From positions 1-18,421 of the forward strand of contig CAIVHI010000502.1 of the NCBI GenBank assembly GCA_903905685.1: 18,421 bases of DNA, in the 5' to 3' direction. The position numbers and the translations under genes are program-made. This document shows, piece after piece, positions 14,466 to 18,421 of this stretch (position 1 is its first letter; each line of letters begins with the position of its first letter). This DNA comes from an uncultured Bacteroidota bacterium (lineage in GTDB: Bacteria > Bacteroidota > Bacteroidia > Chitinophagales > Chitinophagaceae). The notes under the pieces were generated by a model, which did no database searches, had not been told where the DNA came from, and was given only the letters and a program-made list of their open reading frames with translations.

Positions 14466-15713
14466 ATGCTTTTTGGACTCGTGTTTTTTACGGTAGTGGC
14501 AATGGCGGCCTTGTTTTCACGGATTTCCCACCGTTGCCTGCCGCTGCCCAATGCCTTGGGGTGTCTGGGCTTGGGTACAGGATTGGCCGTCGTTGCGGGC
14601 TTGGTCGGACTGGTTGTGCCGACGGTTTTTCGATTTTCGTCCGAGTTCTTGGATGTGCTCAATTTTCCGCACCTGTTTCTTGACGGAATGCTGGCACTAT
14701 TGCTGTTTGCCGGCGCATTGCACTGGGACGTCTCGGGCTGGAAAGATACCGTGCTGCCCATCGCGCTGCTGGCGCTCTTTCCGGTCGTCATTTCGGTGTT
14801 CATTACGGGGGGTGGATTGTTTTACGTTTCCCAAATTATTGGCTTCCCCATTTGGTGGTCTTCTGCATTGTTGGTTGCCGCGGTAACCGCGCCTACCGAC
14901 CCGGTGGTGGTCATTACCCTCCTGAAGACTTCCGGCCTCCCTAAGCGCCTGTTCGATATCCTGACGGGCGAGGCATTGTTCAATGATGGGGTTGCGGTTG
15001 TCGCCATGACGGTGTTGGCCCAAGTGGAAACAGCAGGAGGTAACCACCTGTTTCTATCGGCACTGGTGGCGTTTTGCCGGTTGTCGCTGTTGGGTGGGCT
15101 GTACGGCTTCGTTTTAGGTTACGTGATGGCGTTGTTTTGCGTGAGGCTTTCAAATGCATGGCTAAAAGTCACTATCTCATTGGTAGGCGTGTTTGGCGGC
15201 TATTGGTTGGCCCACGTCATAGGCGTGTCGGGACCAATTGCCATGGTTGTGGCAGGATTGGTTTTCGGAGCAAGAACGCGTAGCGACGCCGGCATCAACC
15301 CTGCATTACGACATGTTTACCGTTTTTGGGAAGTTGCAGATAGGTGGGCGTGTCGAATCCTCTTCACCATCCTCGGTTTGGAGTTTTTCAGGTACGGCAT
15401 CCTTGCCCTCAACGAGCTCTGGTATGTCATCCCACTCGCGCTGCTTTGCTTGCTATCAAGATGGGTGGGTATCGGGTTGCCGCTGGTATTTCTAAAAAAA
15501 TACATCAAGCCCACACCCAACACCCATATGTTGCTCACTTGGGGCGGCCTCCGTGGCGGTCTTCCCCTGGCACTGGCCATGTCGTTGCCTGTTGCCATGA
15601 TTGGTGAAGCTGCAGTTGCCGCCATCTATGGGCTGGTATTGGTATCGGTAGTATTGCAGATGCCTATATTGAATGCAAAGGCGCGCCGCAGTAGGTTGCC
15701 GCAGAAGGCGTGA
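14466..15713 (+). CDS. CPA1-family Na+(K+)/H+ antiporter
   Basis: A 415-residue inner-membrane protein with about 12 hydrophobic segments and no large cytoplasmic tail. It resembles NhaP-type cation/proton antiporters of the CPA1 family. Motifs: F-L-D-G-M-L-A-L-L-L-F-A-G at about 71-83, A-P-T-D-P-V-V-V at 142-149, G-E-A-L-F-N-D-G-V-A-V-V at 168-179 with the paired Asn173-Asp174 expected for electroneutral exchange, G-P-I-A-M-V-V-A-G-L-V-F-G, and W-G-G-L-R-G-G-L-P-L-A-L-A near the C-terminus. It exchanges sodium or potassium for protons to control pH and salt; which cation is not visible. The ATG gives a hydrophobic first helix. It converges on the cyclotransferase gene with 55 bases between stops. 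Confidence 0.88.
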   Translation: MLFGLVFFTVVAMAALFSRISHRCLPLPNALGCLGLGTGLAVVAGLVGLVVPTVFRFSSEFLDVLNFPHLFLDGMLALLLFAGALHWDVSGWKDTVLPIALLALFPVVISVFITGGGLFYVSQIIGFPIWWSSALLVAAVTAPTDPVVVITLLKTSGLPKRLFDILTGEALFNDGVAVVAMTVLAQVETAGGNHLFLSALVAFCRLSLLGGLYGFVLGYVMALFCVRLSNAWLKVTISLVGVFGGYWLAHVIGVSGPIAMVVAGLVFGARTRSDAGINPALRHVYRFWEVADRWACRILFTILGLEFFRYGILALNELWYVIPLALLCLLSRWVGIGLPLVFLKKYIKPTPNTHMLLTWGGLRGGLPLALAMSLPVAMIGEAAVAAIYGLVLVSVVLQMPILNAKARRSRLPQKA

Positions 15714-15768
15714 ATCTTGACTGGATACGCCTTCCTTGAACGACTACGGTCTGGGGTAGTCAGGACGA

Positions 15769-16611
15769 TTAGTTGTCCAACTTCACCTCAAATACCTTGG
15801 GCCAATACTTGCCGGTGATGAAGAAACGGTTGCCGGCCCGGTCGTAGGCAATTCCGTTCATTACCTCCGGTGCTCCACGCACGCCCGTTTCGGGCGGAAT
15901 ACCGCCTTGGCGGCGCAAGGAGCCGAGGTCGGCGCGGCCCACTACCTTTCCTGTGGCGGTATCTATTTTCAGTATCAGCTCAGTCCTCCACTGGTTGGCA
16001 TAAATGAAGCCGTTTACCATTTCCAATTCGTTGATTTCCTGCACGGGCCCGTGTTCGTCGGCAACAGCAAGCTTTTTGGCTTCGTGCATGGTGGCGGGGT
16101 CAAGGAAGTGCAGCACGTTGCTGCCGTCATCAAAAATGAGGTATTTGCCGTCGTTAGTCATCCCCCAACCCTCTGCCGTGCCGAATGAAAACGTTCGTTC
16201 CAATTTCATGGTGGCAGAGTCGTAAACAAATCCGGTGTTTTCGCGATAGGTGAGCTGGTAAATTTTACCGCCCAAAATGGTGAGTCCTTCCCCAAAATAC
16301 TTGCGGTCTAGCGGCATCGATTTCAATACCTTGCCGGTCTTTGGGTCCACTTTCCTCAAGTCGGAATGGCCATATTCACCGGTGCTTTCGTAGAACACGC
16401 CGCCGGCATATTCCAAACCCTCCGTAAAAGCAGTAGGGTCGTGCGGGTATTCATTTACAATGCTGAAACCGATGTATTTTGGCGTAATGTCGTAGGCCAC
16501 TGTGGTTTGTGCCGGCACCATTGCGGCAGAGTCTGCAGGTTTGTTGGCATTGTTGCAGGCTGTTGCAGCCAGCAAGCCAAACATTATCATGCCGTTGATA
16601 AAATGTTTCAT
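15769..16611 (-). CDS. Glutamine cyclotransferase (glutaminyl-peptide cyclotransferase) lipoprotein
   Basis: A 280-residue exported protein. From the ATG at 16611 it has a lipoprotein signal peptide (M-K-H-F-I-N-G-M-I-M-F-G-L-L-A-A-T-A-C, Cys19). The mature part is the five-bladed propeller of the plant-type glutamine cyclotransferase family, which forms N-terminal pyroglutamate with release of ammonia. Seen: F-T-E-G-L-E-Y, F-Y-E-S-T-G-E-Y-G-H-S, F-G-E-G-L-T, Y-Q-L-T-Y, E-G-W-G-M-T-N-D-G-K-Y-L-I-F-D-D-G-S, I-N-E-L-E-M-V-N-G-F-I-Y-A-N-Q-W, and N-G-I-A-Y-D near the end. A longer in-frame start would add a 54-residue Trp/Arg-rich leader reading back into the MFS gene and across a -7 element; it is rejected. 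Residues after the Cys (N-N) suit export from the inner membrane. Confidence 0.88.
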   Translation of the reverse strand: MKHFINGMIMFGLLAATACNNANKPADSAAMVPAQTTVAYDITPKYIGFSIVNEYPHDPTAFTEGLEYAGGVFYESTGEYGHSDLRKVDPKTGKVLKSMPLDRKYFGEGLTILGGKIYQLTYRENTGFVYDSATMKLERTFSFGTAEGWGMTNDGKYLIFDDGSNVLHFLDPATMHEAKKLAVADEHGPVQEINELEMVNGFIYANQWRTELILKIDTATGKVVGRADLGSLRRQGGIPPETGVRGAPEVMNGIAYDRAGNRFFITGKYWPKVFEVKLDN

Positions 16612-16620
16612 AAACGGTTG

Positions 16621-16628
16621 CAAATATA
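16621..16628 (-). promoter_or_regulatory. -7 element of the glutamine cyclotransferase gene
   Basis: The minus strand reads TATATTTG, a full match to TAnnTTTG, ending 9 bases before the ATG at 16611. It lies between the MFS stop and this ATG, so the gene can be transcribed on its own and with a very short leader. No -33 TTG at the usual spacing. Confidence 0.45.
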
Positions 16629-16657
16629 ACCCAACCCGCATTGGTTGCGTGCCTTCA

Positions 16658-17920
16658 TCAGGCATGTTTGCGGGTATGGTATTTTTTGAGCGACGGAACC
16701 GAAAACACCACCGCCAAAGCCATACACAAGGCCCCCACCATAAACGGCATGCCCGGAAAAATGAATGGTGCACTTGGCCCTGTGAAGTAGGAAAACAGGT
16801 TGTTCATCAGGAGTGGTCCAATAAAGGCCGTTATACTCATGAGGCTGGTAAACGCACCCTGAAGTTCGCCTTGCTCGTTCGCGGGCACTTGGTTGGAGAT
16901 GATGCCCTGCAAGGCAGGACCCGCAATACCCCCAAGGCAGTAGGGCACCAAAATGACGAACATCATCCAGCCCGCACCCGCAAAAGCAAACAACACCATG
17001 CCGATGGCGTACAGACTGAAGCCGATGAGTACCGAATTTTTCTCTCCCAACTTGGGTATGGTGTACCGAATAAGCCCTCCCTGCACAATGGCAATCAGCA
17101 CTCCCACCACTGAGAGGGAGATGCCTACCATCAAGGTGCTCCATTGGAATTTATAGATGCCGTAATAGCTCCAGTTGGACTGTACTGCGTGGCTGCCCAA
17201 GCTGAGTAGGAAGAACGATACCGTGAGGCCGGCAATGATGGGATACTTGCGCAAATGGTTCATGGAGCCGAATGGATTGGCACGCATCCAATCGAACTTG
17301 CGTCGGTTTTCGCGGGAAAGCGACTCCGGTAGCACGAAGTAGCCAAACAGCAGGTTGAAGAAACTGAATGCGGCAGCCACCATAAACGGCAACCTCACCG
17401 ACCAGTCGAAACTGCCCGTGACCCCGATTTTGCCGCCTATCACGCTGCTCAAACCGCCAATGGCCGGCCCTATGATGAAGCCCACACCGAATGCTACGCC
17501 AATCATACCGAAATTCTGGGCCCGCTTTTCGGGTGTGCTGATATCGGCGATGTAGGCAGAGGCCGTCGTGAAGCTCGCGCCCGTGGCACCCGCAAGCAGC
17601 CGCCCGATGAACAGGAAACCAATTGTGGGAGAAAACGCCTGCAACACATAGTCGAGCCCCAAACCCGCCAGCGCAAAAAGTAGCACAGGCCTACGGCCAA
17701 ACCTGTCGCTAAGGCCACCCAAGATAGGTGAACACATGAACAACATGATGGCATAAGCAAAACTCAACCAACTGCCATAGCGTGCGGCGGTCGTGATGTC
17801 TCCCGCAGTGAGCTGGCGAATGAGCGTGGGGATGACAGGAATTATCAAACCGAAACCAATGACGTCGATCAAAATGGTCACGAAAATGAAGCCCATTGCG
17901 GCATTACGTTGAACAGCCAT
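16658..17920 (-). CDS. MFS transporter, TetA-like drug/proton antiporter family
   Basis: A 420-residue inner-membrane protein with about 12 transmembrane helices, resembling the TCR/Tet (DHA1) branch of the major facilitator superfamily. Seen: first-helix motif L-I-D-V-I-G-F-G-L-I-I-P-V-I-P at 18-32, the loop 2-3 motif A as G-G-L-S-D-R-F-G-R-R-P-V at 68-79, and an antiporter motif C as G-V-G-F-I-I-G-P-A-I-G-G in helix 5. It differs from acquired tetracycline-resistance genes in that no tetR-like repressor is next to it, and base composition matches its neighbours, so it is more likely a chromosomal relative of unknown substrate. A TATTTTTA at 17946-17939 with TTG 21 bases upstream (17970-17968) is a plausible promoter. 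The cyclotransferase gene follows 46 bases after the stop. Confidence 0.87.
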   Translation of the reverse strand: MAVQRNAAMGFIFVTILIDVIGFGLIIPVIPTLIRQLTAGDITTAARYGSWLSFAYAIMLFMCSPILGGLSDRFGRRPVLLFALAGLGLDYVLQAFSPTIGFLFIGRLLAGATGASFTTASAYIADISTPEKRAQNFGMIGVAFGVGFIIGPAIGGLSSVIGGKIGVTGSFDWSVRLPFMVAAAFSFFNLLFGYFVLPESLSRENRRKFDWMRANPFGSMNHLRKYPIIAGLTVSFFLLSLGSHAVQSNWSYYGIYKFQWSTLMVGISLSVVGVLIAIVQGGLIRYTIPKLGEKNSVLIGFSLYAIGMVLFAFAGAGWMMFVILVPYCLGGIAGPALQGIISNQVPANEQGELQGAFTSLMSITAFIGPLLMNNLFSYFTGPSAPFIFPGMPFMVGALCMALAVVFSVPSLKKYHTRKHA

Positions 17921-17938
17921 AGTTGTTGCAGATTGCGG

Positions 17939-17970
17939 TAAAAATAGATAAAATCAACCGATATCTGCAA
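17939..17970 (-). promoter_or_regulatory. Possible promoter of the MFS transporter gene
   Basis: On the minus strand TTG (17970-17968), a 21-base spacer and TATTTTTA (17946-17939) fit the Bacteroidota TTG-N17-23-TAnnTTTG layout with one mismatch at the last base. It ends 18 bases before the ATG at 17920. Confidence 0.4.
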
Positions 17971-18073
17971 AACGGAATCTATGGCACGAGCTTGTTTTTT
18001 GGCGCTGAAGGCCAAATTTAAAGGGCATATCATGGCACATCATCGAGCCCCGGAATAATACACTAATGACTCC

Positions 18074-18103
18074 TTGACACTGAAAATCAAAAAACTATCT
18101 TTG
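18074..18103 (+). promoter_or_regulatory. Promoter of the TPR-type signalling gene
   Basis: TTG (18074-18076), a 19-base spacer and TATCTTTG (18096-18103) match the Bacteroidota consensus without a mismatch and at ideal spacing. It is the best promoter in the window. The leader to the ATG at 18157 would be about 45-50 bases. Confidence 0.65.
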
Positions 18104-18156
18104 CAATTACAGTTGTTTTTTTGGACATTCAACCAAAGATAAATAGCCTGCCAATC

Positions 18157-18421
18157 ATGTTGCAACAGAGGAAACCCAGTGTGCGAATAACCTACCGGTA
18201 TGCCACAACCGCATTTTTTGTCCTTTTGCTGCTCGGCGGCACGGTTGGGCAGGCCTCGGCCCAAAACAAGGCACGCGTAAGGATCGACTCCTTGTTGCGG
18301 GTGATGGGCGGCATGAAGTCCGACACTTTTCTTGTTAATGTATATTGCAAATTGGCGTTTTCCTACCAAAACCTGAACCCGGACTCAGGGTTGTACTACG
18401 GCAAACAAGGCTACGAATTGG
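18157..18421 (+). CDS. Exported TPR-type protein, N-terminal part only (probable sensor/signalling protein)
   Basis: An open frame from the ATG at 18157 runs off the right edge, so only the first 88 residues are seen. After a basic start (M-L-Q-Q-R-K-P) there is a hydrophobic segment T-A-F-F-V-L-L-L-L-G-G and a likely signal-peptidase site after A-S-A, before Q-N-K. The next part, R-I-D-S-L-L-R-V-M, D-T-F-L-V-N-V-Y-C-K-L-A-F-S-Y, then N-P-D-S-G-L-Y-Y-G-K-Q-G-Y-E-L, has the pattern of the first tetratricopeptide repeats in Bacteroidota periplasmic TPR proteins. In those, the TPR region is often followed by a membrane helix and a histidine kinase, LuxR-type or LytTR-type output domain. Which output is present here cannot be seen. 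Confidence 0.7.
   Translation, partial: MLQQRKPSVRITYRYATTAFFVLLLLGGTVGQASAQNKARVRIDSLLRVMGGMKSDTFLVNVYCKLAFSYQNLNPDSGLYYGKQGYEL

Noticed and set aside
15742..15778. Small hairpins (GACTAC/GTAGTC and GGAC/GTCC) between the antiporter and cyclotransferase genes as a terminator
   Set aside because: Stems are short and no T-run follows on either strand; partial overlap with the cyclotransferase stop region weakens it further.
16612..16773. Long N-terminal extension of the glutamine cyclotransferase
   Set aside because: It would overlap the end of the MFS gene, cross a -7 element and place a Trp/Arg-rich leader before a good lipoprotein signal.
16658..17920. Acquired tetracycline-resistance cassette
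   Set aside because: The protein is TetA-like, but there is no tetR, mobile element or change in base composition nearby, so an ordinary chromosomal exporter is more likely.
18040..18369. Minus-strand open frame of 109 codons at the right edge
   Set aside because: It runs across the best promoter in the window and antisense to the signal peptide and TPR start of the plus-strand gene.

Overview
The window looks like chromosomal DNA from a member of the Bacteroidota, most likely a Chitinophagales/Sphingobacteriia-type bacterium of moderate GC content. The reasons are the gene families present (eukaryote-like single-chain glycyl-tRNA synthetase, PhoH, an LptB-type ATPase, a bacterial GH3 protein, a PorT-like beta-barrel, a DUF922 protein), the lack of Shine-Dalgarno sequences, and repeated -7 promoter elements of the form TAnnTTTG. 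This assignment is an inference from content; no rRNA or other marker is present.

Layout. 194-1444 (-) is a membrane-anchored arylsulfotransferase-like protein with a terminator-like hairpin after it. A 334-base gap follows. 1779-3792 (+) is a two-gene unit, GH3-family ligase then purE, closed by a hairpin. phoH (3897-4964, +) meets a small unknown gene (4971-5306, -) that is translationally coupled to glyS (5306-6790, -). The 548-base gap upstream of glyS holds the dead remains of a ParD-type antitoxin gene. lptB (7339-8094, +) converges on a three-gene minus-strand operon (10708 down to 8113): a divergent ABC ATPase, a MacB/FtsX-like permease and an outer-membrane beta-barrel protein. rocD (10873-12111, +) and purC (12217-13137, -) converge on a perfect 50-base palindrome. 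A secreted DUF922 metallopeptidase-like protein (13328-14377, -) diverges from a CPA1 cation/proton antiporter (14466-15713, +). A glutamine cyclotransferase lipoprotein (15769-16611, -) and a TetA-like MFS exporter (16658-17920, -) follow. The right edge cuts the start of a secreted, TPR-type signalling protein (from 18157, +).

Most of the window is housekeeping: purine synthesis (purE, purC), glycine charging, ornithine/proline/arginine metabolism and LPS export. The most interesting items are the ABC/permease/beta-barrel operon, whose ATPase lacks the usual switch histidine and has an altered signature; the ParD pseudogene with an in-frame TAG and no toxin partner; the GH3-purE pairing; the two-part DUF922 protein; and several -7 elements so close to start codons that leaderless transcripts are likely. 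I see no CRISPR array, prophage, insertion sequence, tRNA or rRNA, and no clear new defence system.
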